Of a stretch of DNA of 64,000 bases, positions 32,860 to 42,081 are shown one piece after another. The notes beneath the pieces are model-generated. The model did no database searches. It worked only from the letters and a program-made list of their open reading frames with translations, and was not told where the DNA came from. Position numbers and translations under genes: made by a program. This DNA comes from Pimelobacter simplex. Lineage in GTDB: Bacteria; Actinomycetota; Actinomycetes; Propionibacteriales; Nocardioidaceae. The stretch is from NCBI RefSeq assembly GCF_900114845.1, contig NZ_FOUK01000001.1:186001-250000 (forward strand), read 5' to 3'. How positions within the stretch are numbered: position 1 is the first letter of the stretch; each line of letters starts with the position of its first letter.

Positions 32860-33870
32860 GTGAGGGCTGCAGTCATCACCGAGCACGGCACGTCGGACCT
32901 CATCACGGTCCACGACGACTGGGCGGACCCGGTCGCCGGGACCGGCGAGGTCGTCGTCCGGGTCAAGGCCTGTGCCCTGAACTACCACGACCTGTTCACC
33001 CTGCGCGGGATGCCCGGGATCACCATCCCGTTCCCGCTCATCATGGGCATCGACATCGCCGGCGAGATCGCCGAGATCGGTGCGGACGTCGAGGGGTGGC
33101 AGGTCGGCGACCGGGTCCTCGTCGACCCCTGGGACGCCGTCGAGAACAAGCTCATCGGCGAGACCGTCGACGGCGGGCTCGCCGAGCTGGTCGCCGTCCC
33201 GGCGCGGACGCTGATCCGGCTGCCGGACGACGTCACGTACGACGCCGCGGCCGCGCTGCCGGTGGCCTACGGCACGGCGTACCGGATGATGGTGACGCGC
33301 GGTGCGGTCGCCGCCGGCGAGAAGGTGCTGGTCCTCGGCGCCTCCGGTGGCGTGGGCACGGGCTGCGTGCAGCTCGCCAGCCTGGCCGGCGCCCACGTCA
33401 TCGCGGCGGCGTCGACCGACGCCAAGCTCGAGCAGCTGGCCGCGCTCGGTGCCGACGAGGGCATCAACTACCGCGAGGCCGACTTCATGCGGGTCGTGCA
33501 CGAGCGGCACGGCAAGCCGCGCGTCTCCGGCAAGGGCGGCCTCGACGTCGTCGTCAACTTCACCGGCGGCGACACCTGGGCGCCGTCGCTCCGCTCGCTG
33601 AAGAAGGGCGGCCGCCTGCTCAACTGCGGCGCCACCGCGGGCTTCGCTGTCGAGACCGACCTCCGCTACGTGTGGTCCTACGAGCTCGACATCCGCGGCT
33701 CGGACGGCTGGCTCCGTGCGGACCTGGAGTCCCTGATCGAGCTCGTGCGCGTCGGCAGGCTGCGTCCCCCCATCGACCGGGTGCTGCCCCTGTCGGAGGT
33801 CCGCACCGCCTTCGACCTGCTCGAGCAGCGGCAGGTGCTCGGCAAGATCGTCGTGGCTCCGGACCGGTGA
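32860..33870 (+). CDS. Zinc-type alcohol dehydrogenase-like / quinone oxidoreductase
   Basis: A 336-residue medium-chain dehydrogenase/reductase. A GroES-like domain (about 25-130) contains GEVVVRVKACALNYHDLFTLRG, with an Asn-Tyr-His-Asp pattern instead of the zinc Cys, so the catalytic zinc is probably absent. The Rossmann domain has VLVLGASGGVGTGCVQLA. These are features of NADPH-dependent quinone or enoyl reductases. GTG start with GGAAGGAAGAG just upstream. The stop overlaps the GTG of the VOC gene. It is likely to reduce an enone or quinone intermediate of the local pathway. Confidence 0.9.
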   Translation: MRAAVITEHGTSDLITVHDDWADPVAGTGEVVVRVKACALNYHDLFTLRGMPGITIPFPLIMGIDIAGEIAEIGADVEGWQVGDRVLVDPWDAVENKLIGETVDGGLAELVAVPARTLIRLPDDVTYDAAAALPVAYGTAYRMMVTRGAVAAGEKVLVLGASGGVGTGCVQLASLAGAHVIAAASTDAKLEQLAALGADEGINYREADFMRVVHERHGKPRVSGKGGLDVVVNFTGGDTWAPSLRSLKKGGRLLNCGATAGFAVETDLRYVWSYELDIRGSDGWLRADLESLIELVRVGRLRPPIDRVLPLSEVRTAFDLLEQRQVLGKIVVAPDR

Positions 33871-34604
33871 ACGCCACGGATGCCCTGGGCCGGCAGAGCA
33901 AGGTCGACCACGTTGTCGTGTCCGTGCGCGGGCTCGACGACGCCATCAGCAGGTGGAGCCGGGCGGGCCTGGCGGCCATCCCGGGCGGCAGCCATCCGAC
34001 CGGGACGGCGAACGCACTCGTCCGCGGCCCGCGCGATGCCTACCTGGAGCTGATCGACGTCGTCGAGGAGTCGACGCACGCCACGGCGCAGGCGGTCCGG
34101 GACCGCCCGGGCCCGCTCACCTGGGCGATCAGCGTCCCCGACCTCGAGACCTGCCGCCGGCGGCTCCTCGACTTCGGCCTGGCGACGGCCGACCCCGTCG
34201 AGAGCAGCCGGGTCGCGCCCGACGGCGAGACCTACGTCTGGGAGACGTGCGAGATCGCGGGCCACGCGCTCCACCCGTTCGTCCCGTTCCTGATCCGGTG
34301 GAAGTCGGGGATGCCGCGCGGCCCGCTCCGCGGCCCGGTGATCAGCTCGCTGGACCTGGAGGTGCCCGAGCCGGCCTGGCTGCAGGAGCTCCTCGTCCGC
34401 TGCGGGCTCACGCGCGACGAGAGCGTGCCGGGCACGCCGGCCGTGACTGACGGCGACCTCACCGTGCGCCTGCGCGAGGGGAGCGCCGGCGTCGTCGCCG
34501 TCGACTGGGCGATCGCCCCACCGGAGCCCCACGTGCTCCTCGACGGCCTCGTCTGCAACGTCCGCTGGCACCCCGACCCCGTGGCCTCGGTCTCCCGTGG
34601 CTAG
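33867..34604 (+). CDS. VOC family protein (glyoxalase-like domain)
   Basis: A 245-residue protein. [41 protein letters not shown] opens a Glyoxalase_3-type domain, and [11 protein letters not shown] supplies the second metal-ligand strand. The second half ([25 protein letters not shown]) looks like a second VOC module. The start GTG overlaps the reductase stop and the end overlaps the PLP-enzyme start by 8 bases, so it is firmly inside the operon. The activity is unknown; VOC enzymes of this length are isomerases, lyases or dioxygenases. Confidence 0.82.
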   Translation: MNATDALGRQSKVDHVVVSVRGLDDAISRWSRAGLAAIPGGSHPTGTANALVRGPRDAYLELIDVVEESTHATAQAVRDRPGPLTWAISVPDLETCRRRLLDFGLATADPVESSRVAPDGETYVWETCEIAGHALHPFVPFLIRWKSGMPRGPLRGPVISSLDLEVPEPAWLQELLVRCGLTRDESVPGTPAVTDGDLTVRLREGSAGVVAVDWAIAPPEPHVLLDGLVCNVRWHPDPVASVSRG

Positions 34605-35661
34605 GGGGAGCGGCGAGCAGCGCGCCTGGATCGCCGAGGCCGTCCGGCGTCTCGACGCCGACGCGAACCGGAGTGCGGACACCCATCTGCACGTCGTACC
34701 GCTGGGGGTGGAGGGGATCGACCTCTACCTGAAGGACGAGTCGGTCCACCCCACCGGCAGCCTCAAGCACCGGCTCGCCCGCTCGCTGTTCCTCTACGCG
34801 CTGTGCAACGGGTGGGTCCGTCCGGACAGCACCATCATCGAGGCGTCCAGCGGCTCGACGGCGGTGAGCGAGGCCTACTTCGCCCGGCTGATCGGGCTGC
34901 CGTTCGTCGCGGTCATGCCGCGGTCGACGAGCCCCGAGAAGATCGCGCTGATCGAGTTCTACGGCGGCCGCTGCCACCTCGTCGCCGACGCCGCCACCGT
35001 GTACGACGAGGCGCGCCGGCTCGCGACCGAGACCGGCGGCCACTACCTCGACCAGTTCACCTACGCCGAGCGGGCCACCGACTGGCGCGGCAACAACAAC
35101 ATCGCCGAGTCGATCTTCGAGCAGATGCGCGCCGAGCCGCACCCGTGCCCGTCCTGGATCGTCGTCGGCGCGGGCACCGGCGGCACCTCCGCCACCATCG
35201 GCCGCTTCGTCCGCTACCGCGGCTTCGACACCCAGGTCCTCGTGGCCGACCCGGAGAACTCCGCGTTCCTCGACGGCTGGACCCGCGACACCTCCGACGC
35301 GACGACCTCGGTGCCCTCGCGGATCGAGGGCATCGGCCGGATGCGCGTCGAGCCGTCCTTCGTCGGCGGCGTCGTCGACGACATGGTCCGCGTCCCCGAC
35401 GCTGCCTCCGTCGCCGCCGCCCGCTGGATCTCCGGCGTCCTCGGCCGCAAGGTCGGCGGCTCCACCGGCACCAACGTCTGGGCGAGCCTCCAGGTGGTGG
35501 AGCGCATGCGCGCCGCCGGCCAGACCGGCAGCATCGTCACGCTGCTCTGCGACGGCGGCGAGCGGTACGCGCACACGTACTACAACGACGAGTGGTTGCG
35601 GGAGCAGGGACTGGACCTGGCGCCGTACCAGGGGTTCCTGGCGGGGTTCGACGCCCGCTGA
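34597..35661 (+). CDS. cds1: PLP-dependent cysteine synthase-like enzyme (Cds1 type, L-cysteine desulfhydrase)
   Basis: A 354-residue fold-type II PLP enzyme. The PLP lysine is in [14 protein letters not shown] (about residue 51). [23 protein letters not shown] binds the cofactor phosphate and substrate, and [15 protein letters not shown] is the glycine-rich loop. The block [23 protein letters not shown] is characteristic of the actinobacterial Cds1 family. Mycobacterial Cds1 degrades L-cysteine to H2S, pyruvate and ammonia. Here it is the last gene of a degradative operon, so it may release sulfide from cysteine or from a cysteine conjugate brought in by the transporter. That role is inference. 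Confidence 0.88.
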   Translation: MARGSGEQRAWIAEAVRRLDADANRSADTHLHVVPLGVEGIDLYLKDESVHPTGSLKHRLARSLFLYALCNGWVRPDSTIIEASSGSTAVSEAYFARLIGLPFVAVMPRSTSPEKIALIEFYGGRCHLVADAATVYDEARRLATETGGHYLDQFTYAERATDWRGNNNIAESIFEQMRAEPHPCPSWIVVGAGTGGTSATIGRFVRYRGFDTQVLVADPENSAFLDGWTRDTSDATTSVPSRIEGIGRMRVEPSFVGGVVDDMVRVPDAASVAAARWISGVLGRKVGGSTGTNVWASLQVVERMRAAGQTGSIVTLLCDGGERYAHTYYNDEWLREQGLDLAPYQGFLAGFDAR

Positions 35662-35787
35662 GCGGGCACGCGACCAACTGTTCTTGACGACCCCTCTGCC
35701 AATTGCCCGGAACCTCGGACAGCCACGCTCGTTGCAGGGTTAGCCTCCGCGAGCAGTCGTCTGCTCCACCTCGGACGGCGCACGACG
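35662..35787 (+). promoter_or_regulatory. Promoter region of the first giant surface protein
   Basis: A short hairpin (GCCCGC TGA GCGGGC, 35653-35667) spans the stop of the PLP-enzyme gene. CAGGGT at 35735-35740 is a possible -10 box. The ribosome site before 35788 is weak; GGGGA 8 nt before the ATG at 35800 would suit that alternative start. Confidence 0.35.
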
Positions 35788-38700
35788 ATGGGGACTCGCA
35801 TGATGCTGACGCACGCCCGCGGACCACTGGTCCGCCTGCTCACCGCGGTGCTGACCACCGCGCTCACCTTGGCGGGGCTGGTGGCGCTGTCCACGGCCGC
35901 CGCGCCGTCCGCGCAGGCGGCGGCGGGGACCGTCAAGGGCAAGGTCACGGTGGCCGGCACGGGGGCGCCCCTCGTGGGCATGTCCGTGGTGGCCTACTGC
36001 GACGAGGGCGCGGGCTGGACGCAGTGCGAGGAGACGACCAGCGGGGCGGGTGGGGCGTACACGCTCGACCTGCCCGCCGGGACCTTCCGGATCGGGGCGT
36101 CGAGCACTGACAACCAGTACGCACCGGCGTTCTTCGGCGGTACGACGAAGGCCGACGCGGCCGACGTCGTGCCGCCCGCGACCGACATCGACCTGGCCAT
36201 GGCGCCCAACGCCACGGTCAAGGGCCGGGTCGGCCAGGGCCTGCTGAACGCGGCCGTGCCGAACGTCGACGTGTGCCTCTACGAGAAGGTCACCACCGGG
36301 GCGACCTCGACGTGGATGTGCGTCACCGGCGCCACCACGCGCAGCGACGGCACCTACACGCTCTGGGCGAAGCCGGGCGCCGCCTACCGGGTCGGCTTCT
36401 CGGTCCCGGACAACCGCCTGCGCGAGGTCTTCTACCCCAATGCCGCGACGGTCGAGACGGCCACCAACCTGGCGCTGACCAGCGCCGGGCGCACCGGCAT
36501 CAACGTGAAGATGGTCGGCAACGGCAAGGTCACCGGCACGGTCCGGGTCCAGGGCACCAACGCGGCCATCCCCGGCGCCCAGGTCCGGGTCCACGAGCTC
36601 GTCGCGAACGGCACCGGCTCGACCTGGCAGCAGACGCGGACGACGACCACCGACGCCGCCGGCAGCTACGAGATCTACCTCGACAACGGCACCTACCGGC
36701 TCGGCTTCGACGCCGGCTCGACGTACCAGGCGACGTTCTGGAACGGCAAGGACTCCGTGGCGACGGCGACCGACGTGACGGTCGCCAACGGCGCCACCGT
36801 GGCGGGCATCAGCCCGCTGCTCACGCGCAACGCCAAGATCACCGGCACGGTCACCGCCGAGGCCGGCGGCGCGCCCATCGCCGGCGCCCAGGTCGCCGCG
36901 CTGCGCCAGGTGACGAAGCAGGTCGGCGGCGAGACCCGCACGGTCTGGGAGGCCGTGGCGTGGGCCAAGGCCGACGCGGCCGGTGCCTACCAGCTCGCCG
37001 TGCCGGCCGGCACCTACCGGGTGTCGTTCGACGACCCGTGCGACGCGACGGCGTGCGCCGACGTCTACCAGACCGAGTACTGGAACAACGCGACCGACGT
37101 CGAGAGCGCCGCCAACGTGGTGGTGGCCGGCTCGGGCACCTTCGGCGAGCGCAACGGCTCGCTGGCGAAGAACGGCCTGATCACCGGCACCGTCACGGCG
37201 CAGACGGGTGGTGCGCCGCTGCGCGGCATCGCCGTGGTCGCCCGTGACCAGCGGACCTACCAGTCCGGCGGCCAGACCCGCACCGAGTGGGTGACGGTCG
37301 GCCGCGCGACCACCGACGCCGACGGGCACTACACGCTGCCCGCCGCGCCCGGCACGCACAAGATCGAGTTCTCGCAGACCTGCTCGGGCGCGGCCTGCCG
37401 CTACCTCGGCGAGTTCTACGACGACGCGGCCACCATCGAGGCGGCCACCGGCGTCACCGTCACCGCGGCCGGCGCCACCACGCCCGGCATCGACGCCGCG
37501 CTGGCCTCCGGCTCGCTGATCTCCGGCAAGCTCACCGGGAAGGCGGACGCCGCCGTCGCCGGCGCCAAGGTCACCGCGTACCGCCAGCAGGCGGGCGCCT
37601 GGAAGCCCCTGGCCAGCGTCACGTCCGGCGCCGACGGCAAGTACGCCGTCCTCGTGCCCGACGGCGACGTCCGCGTCGGTTTCTCCGACGCCGACGCCCG
37701 GTTCACCGAGGAGTTCTACGACGACAGCCTGACCCTGGCCGGTGCCGACACGATCGCCGTCGGCGGCGCGGACGTGCCCGGCATCGACGCCACCCTCGGG
37801 CTGCAGGTCGTCAACACGGCCGTGCCGACGATCCCGGACGCCGACCCGCAGGTGGGCGAGACGATCACCGCCGGCAACGGCACCTGGTCGGTCACGCCCG
37901 ACGCCTACAGCTACCGGTGGTTCCAGGCCGGCACGCTGACCACGATCGGCACCGAGCGCGACCTCGTCGTCCCGGCGGGTGCGCTGGGCAAGAAGCTCGT
38001 CGTCGAGGTGACGGCCAAGAAGGCCGCGCACGCCGACGGCGTCGCGACGTCCGCGCCGTCGGACGCCGTCGCCCAGGGCGTGCTGACCAGCACCGCTAAG
38101 CCGACGATCTCCGGCGCGGTCACCGTGGGCAGCACCGTCCAGGCGCTCGAGGGCACCTGGTCGGCGACCCCGGACGCCTACACCTACCGGTGGTTCCAGG
38201 CCGGCACCGCCGCCTCGATCGGCACCGGCAAGGAGCTGGTCGTCCCGGCCGGCGCGGCCGGAAAGGCGCTCACCGTCGAGGTGACGGCCAAGCGCGCCGG
38301 CTTCACCGACGGCGTCGCCAGCTCGGACCCGTCGGCCGCGGTCGCCCCCGGCGGTCTCGCCAACAGCGCGAAGCCGACGATCTCCGGCGACCTCAAGGTC
38401 GGCTCGACCGTCACCGCGGGTGACGGCACCTGGGCCCCGGCCCCGGACGCCTTCACCTACCGCTGGTTCCAGGCCGGCAACGCCGACCCGATCGGCACCG
38501 CCAAGGAGCTCGTGATCCCGGTCAGCGCCCTCGGCAAGGCGCTCACCGTCGAGGTGACGGCGGCCAAGGCCGGCTACGGCAACAGCACCGCCGTCTCCGA
38601 CCCGTCGGCGCTCGTCGCGCTCGGCACCATGAGCAACACCGCCAAGCCGACGATCACCGGCGCGGTCAAGGTCGGTGGCACGGTCACCGCGGCCGACGGC

Positions 38701-40266
38701 ACCTGGTCGCCGGCGGCGGGCTCGTACCTCTACAAGTGGTTCCAGGAGGGCTCGACCGAGCCCATCGGCACGACGAAGAACCTCGTCGTCCCGGTCGGTG
38801 CGCTCGGCAAGAAGCTCACCGTCGAGGTGACGGCGCGCAAGCTCGGCTACGCGTCCGACGTCGTCACGTCCGACCCGTCGGCCGCCGTCGGCGCCGGCGA
38901 CCTGGCGTCCGGCACCGCCCCGGCGGTCACCGGCACCGTCCAGGTCGGCAAGACCGTCACGGCGGAGCCCGGCACCTGGACGCCGGCCGCGACCGGCCAC
39001 GCCTACCGCTGGTTCCAGTCCGGCAGCACCGACCCGATCGGCACCGGCAAGGACCTCGTGGTCCCCGCCGGCGCGGCCGGCAAGACGCTGACCGTCGAGG
39101 TCACCGCGAGCGCCCCCGGGTACGCCGACGGCGTCGCCACGTCGCCCGCGTCGGCCCCGGTCGCCCTCGGTGACCTGGCCAACGAGACCGAGCCGACCGT
39201 CACCGGCACCGCCCAGGTCGGCAAGACCGTCACGGCGGTGCCCGGCGCCTGGACGCCGGCCGCCGACGGCTACACCTACCGCTGGTTCCGCTCCGGCTCC
39301 ACCGACCCCGTCGGCACGGGCCAGGACCTCGTCGTCCCGGGCGCGGCCGCGGGCGAGACGCTCACCGTCGAGGTCACCGCGACCAAGGCCGGGTACGCCG
39401 ACAGCGCGGCCGTCTCCGAGCCGACGGCCGCGGTCACCAAGGGCGTGCTGACCAACACCGTGAAGCCGACCATCACCGGCACGGTGGCGGTGGGCGGCAC
39501 GGTCCAGCCCAACGACGGCACCTGGTCGCAGACCCCCGACAGCTACACCTACAAGTGGTTCCTGTCCGGGGCGAGCGCGCCGATCAGCACCGACCGGCAG
39601 CTGGTCATCCCCAGCGGCGCGGCGGGCAAGACCCTGCGCGTCGAGGTGACGGCCACCAAGGCCGGGTACGCCGACGCGTCGGCGTCCTCGGACCCGCTCT
39701 CGGTCGCCGTCCCCGCCGCCCAGGCGCCCGTCAACACGGTCAAGCCGGCCATCACCGGCAAGGCCAAGGTCGGCCAGACCCTCACGGTCAGCACGGGCAC
39801 CTGGTCGCCGGCCCCGAGCACCCTCGCCTACCAGTGGTTCGCCAACGGCGTCCGGATCCCGAACGCGACCGGCAACCGGCTCACGCTCACGCCGGCCCTC
39901 GCCACCAAGGTGATCCAGGTGCTGGTGGGCGCGGCCGTCCCGGGTGCCGCGGGCTTCGAGTGGTCGAACACCACCAAGCCCGTCGCCCTGGGCACCCTGA
40001 CGGTCACCGGCCGGCCGACGCTGACCGGGACCGCCAAGGTCGGCAGCAAGCTCAAGGTCGTCGTCCCCCGGGCGACGACGCCGGCGGGCGCGACCGTCAC
40101 CATCCAGTGGCTGCTGGGCGGCAAGCCGATCCCGAAGGCCAACCGCAAGGCGCTCAAGCTGAACAGCCCGCTCTACCGGGGCAAGAAGGTCCAGGCGCGG
40201 GTGACCTACACGCTCAAGGGCTACGCGCCGGTGGTGCTGACCACGGCGAAGGTCAAGGTCAAGTAG
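35788..40266 (+). CDS. Giant secreted repeat protein (6 CnaB-like + 9 Ig-like repeats)
   Basis: A 1492-residue exported protein. The signal peptide spans about 1-45 (LLTAVLTTALTLAGLVALSTAAAPSAQA). Six repeats of about 105 residues follow. They begin with variants of ITGTVTAQTGGAPLRGIAV and contain ADGHYTLPAAPGTHKIEF, typical of CnaB/carboxypeptidase-regulatory beta-sandwiches. From about residue 670 come nine repeats of about 90 residues with the pattern KPTISG...VGSTV...GTW...YRWFQAG...LVVPAGAAGK.LTVEVTA, an Ig-like family. No sorting signal or C-terminal membrane helix is visible. Repeats 2-7 of the second set are very similar, suggesting recent tandem duplication. A strong hairpin terminator follows. 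Likely a stalk-like surface or matrix protein; ligand unknown. Starts at 35800 or 35803 are possible alternatives. Confidence 0.88.
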   Translation: MGTRMMLTHARGPLVRLLTAVLTTALTLAGLVALSTAAAPSAQAAAGTVKGKVTVAGTGAPLVGMSVVAYCDEGAGWTQCEETTSGAGGAYTLDLPAGTFRIGASSTDNQYAPAFFGGTTKADAADVVPPATDIDLAMAPNATVKGRVGQGLLNAAVPNVDVCLYEKVTTGATSTWMCVTGATTRSDGTYTLWAKPGAAYRVGFSVPDNRLREVFYPNAATVETATNLALTSAGRTGINVKMVGNGKVTGTVRVQGTNAAIPGAQVRVHELVANGTGSTWQQTRTTTTDAAGSYEIYLDNGTYRLGFDAGSTYQATFWNGKDSVATATDVTVANGATVAGISPLLTRNAKITGTVTAEAGGAPIAGAQVAALRQVTKQVGGETRTVWEAVAWAKADAAGAYQLAVPAGTYRVSFDDPCDATACADVYQTEYWNNATDVESAANVVVAGSGTFGERNGSLAKNGLITGTVTAQTGGAPLRGIAVVARDQRTYQSGGQTRTEWVTVGRATTDADGHYTLPAAPGTHKIEFSQTCSGAACRYLGEFYDDAATIEAATGVTVTAAGATTPGIDAALASGSLISGKLTGKADAAVAGAKVTAYRQQAGAWKPLASVTSGADGKYAVLVPDGDVRVGFSDADARFTEEFYDDSLTLAGADTIAVGGADVPGIDATLGLQVVNTAVPTIPDADPQVGETITAGNGTWSVTPDAYSYRWFQAGTLTTIGTERDLVVPAGALGKKLVVEVTAKKAAHADGVATSAPSDAVAQGVLTSTAKPTISGAVTVGSTVQALEGTWSATPDAYTYRWFQAGTAASIGTGKELVVPAGAAGKALTVEVTAKRAGFTDGVASSDPSAAVAPGGLANSAKPTISGDLKVGSTVTAGDGTWAPAPDAFTYRWFQAGNADPIGTAKELVIPVSALGKALTVEVTAAKAGYGNSTAVSDPSALVALGTMSNTAKPTITGAVKVGGTVTAADGTWSPAAGSYLYKWFQEGSTEPIGTTKNLVVPVGALGKKLTVEVTARKLGYASDVVTSDPSAAVGAGDLASGTAPAVTGTVQVGKTVTAEPGTWTPAATGHAYRWFQSGSTDPIGTGKDLVVPAGAAGKTLTVEVTASAPGYADGVATSPASAPVALGDLANETEPTVTGTAQVGKTVTAVPGAWTPAADGYTYRWFRSGSTDPVGTGQDLVVPGAAAGETLTVEVTATKAGYADSAAVSEPTAAVTKGVLTNTVKPTITGTVAVGGTVQPNDGTWSQTPDSYTYKWFLSGASAPISTDRQLVIPSGAAGKTLRVEVTATKAGYADASASSDPLSVAVPAAQAPVNTVKPAITGKAKVGQTLTVSTGTWSPAPSTLAYQWFANGVRIPNATGNRLTLTPALATKVIQVLVGAAVPGAAGFEWSNTTKPVALGTLTVTGRPTLTGTAKVGSKLKVVVPRATTPAGATVTIQWLLGGKPIPKANRKALKLNSPLYRGKKVQARVTYTLKGYAPVVLTTAKVKVK

Positions 40267-40278
40267 CTGGTCCTGACC

Positions 40279-40312
40279 GAGGCCCCCACCGGAACCCTCC
40301 GGTGGGGGCCTC
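40279..40312 (+). terminator. Hairpin terminator shared by convergent genes
   Basis: A perfect 15-bp stem (40279-40293 with 40298-40312) closes on an ACCC loop, 12 nt after the giant protein stop and touching the stop of the convergent LuxR gene. The central 30 bases are identical to the hairpin after the second giant gene (49543-49572). Confidence 0.85.
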
Positions 40313-41918
40313 AGTCGTGCGGAGGCTGCCGCAGCAACCCGAGCTGGCGGGCCCGGGCGACGACCTCGTCGCGCGAGCGTGCGTCGAGCTTGCGCCGCAG
40401 GTTGGCGAGATGGGTGCGCGTGGTGTTGATCGAGACGAAGTTGGCCTTGGCGATCTGGGTGAGGGAGATGCCCGAGCTCAGGTCGCTCAGCAGGTCGCGC
40501 TCGCGCTTGGTCACCGTGATCAGCGGGACCGACGCCGGGTAGATGTCGACGATCCCGCGCTCGTCCAGGAGTGCGAGCAGCTCGGCGAGCCCCGGGACGT
40601 CGGCGGCCAGGTCGTCGAGGACGACCCGCGGCACCGTCGCGAGCGCGCGCGGGACGCGCTGCTCCTGCACCCGCCCGACGGCGCGGCGGGCGGCCGCGAC
40701 GGCGCCGGCCCGGTCGCCGGAGGCGTGCCGCGCGGCGGCGACGACGAGGAGCGCCTCGGTCCCGGCGCGCAGGCTCGTGCCGTGGTCCTGGACGACGGCC
40801 TCGGCGACGTGCAGCGCCTCGGTCGGCCGTCCGCTGAGCAGCAGCGTCCGGCCCCGCAGGACGGCGGCCGCGCCGGCGATGTCCGGAGCGTCGGCCAGCA
40901 CGGTCAGCGCCTGGTTCGCCTGGCCGAGCGCCAGGTGGATCTCGGCCCGCAGCAACCGGACCAGTCCCTGGGCGAGTCCGCCGCCGGTGAGCTCGGCACG
41001 CTGCGCGGCCAGGGCGTCGTCCACGGTGCGGCTGGCCCGGGAGGCATCACCCTGGGTCAGCGCGTGGCGGACGTGGATCCAGAGCAGCACGGACCACTGC
41101 TCGCCGCGCTGCGTGGGGTGGGGCATCGCGCCGAGCCGGTGCTCGGTCTGCGGGTCGAGGCCGTCGCTGGCGTGGATCGCCTCGGTGGCGGTGAGGTTCG
41201 ACTCGACGAAGCCGTCGATCCAGAGGTCGGGGCGCCGGCTCTGCTCCCGGGCCCGCTCGAGCCAGGTCGTGCTGGAGACGTGGTGGCCGCGGGCCGCGTC
41301 GACCAGCGCGAGCTTGCCGGCGGTGGCGCGGGCCACGAACCCGTAGGGGTCGCGTGCGTGGTGGGTCCACGCGCTCATGAACCAGCGGCGGGCGGCGTCG
41401 AGGTCGCCGGCCACCTGGGCGGTGATGCCGCACTGCAGGTGCCAGTACGGCAGGATCCGGCCGCGGTCGCCGTACCAGGGGTAGACGATCGCGTCGGCCA
41501 GCGGCACGGCCGCCTGCACGATCGCGAGGGCCTCGTCGAACCGGCCGAGCCGGCGCCGGGTGACGAGCGGGAGCAGGGCCTGGCGCAGCCGGAGGTCGCC
41601 CTGGCGGGCGAACTCGGCCTGCGCCTCCTCCGCCGTCGCCGGCAGGCCGAGCGGCGTGGTCCCGATCGGCAACCGGCCGATGTCCTCGAACCGGAACGCC
41701 AGGCCGGGCAGGTCCTTCGCCAGGTCCAGCGGGAGCTGCGCGGCGACCTCGAACATCAGGGCGCCGTGGGGGCTGTGCGCCAGGTCGACGCCCCACCGGT
41801 CGATGATGCGAGCCATCCGGGTCTCGTCGCCCAGGGCGTGGGCAGCGGTCAGACCGCCGTCGTCGAGGCCGGTCCGGAACCGCTGGTCCGCCAGCTCCTC
41901 GAGGTCGGCCTCGAGCAC
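40311..41918 (-). CDS. LuxR C-terminal HTH regulator with TPR-like repeats
   Basis: A 535-residue regulator. The C-terminal 60 residues are a LuxR-type helix-turn-helix (ITVTKRERDLLSDLSSGISLTQIAKANFVSINTTRTHLANLRRKLDA). The preceding 430 residues are Ala-rich paired helices with TPR/MalT-like spacing and no ATPase motifs. This resembles the regulatory half of LAL-type activators without the P-loop domain. The GTG at 41918 has AAGGAGG 6 nt upstream. It sits between the two giant surface-protein genes and convergent with the first, so it may control them. Candidate sites are the ACCCCCGAANGG elements, but this is speculative. Confidence 0.85.
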   Translation of the reverse strand: MLEADLEELADQRFRTGLDDGGLTAAHALGDETRMARIIDRWGVDLAHSPHGALMFEVAAQLPLDLAKDLPGLAFRFEDIGRLPIGTTPLGLPATAEEAQAEFARQGDLRLRQALLPLVTRRRLGRFDEALAIVQAAVPLADAIVYPWYGDRGRILPYWHLQCGITAQVAGDLDAARRWFMSAWTHHARDPYGFVARATAGKLALVDAARGHHVSSTTWLERAREQSRRPDLWIDGFVESNLTATEAIHASDGLDPQTEHRLGAMPHPTQRGEQWSVLLWIHVRHALTQGDASRASRTVDDALAAQRAELTGGGLAQGLVRLLRAEIHLALGQANQALTVLADAPDIAGAAAVLRGRTLLLSGRPTEALHVAEAVVQDHGTSLRAGTEALLVVAAARHASGDRAGAVAAARRAVGRVQEQRVPRALATVPRVVLDDLAADVPGLAELLALLDERGIVDIYPASVPLITVTKRERDLLSDLSSGISLTQIAKANFVSINTTRTHLANLRRKLDARSRDEVVARARQLGLLRQPPHD

Positions 41919-42081
41919 AGCACCCTCCTTCGTTCGCGGTTCCCCACCACCGGAACAGGGGCCCTGCCAGAGTAGTCCTCGCTCCCGCTCGCCCGTGGCG
42001 ATCCCGCAGTCTGGACCCTGCTCCGGACCGCTCCGTCAGCGCGCGGTTGCGGACGTCGTCCCCCCGCCGGTCAGGAGAACC

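Noticed and set aside
35653..35667. Hairpin over the PLP-enzyme stop as a terminator
   Set aside because: Six base pairs with no T-run is too weak to call.
35690..35740. A fourth copy of the hairpin element before the first giant surface gene
   Set aside because: Only ATTGCCC on the opposite strand and a CAGGGT box match; the stem and the 66-base spacing are absent.
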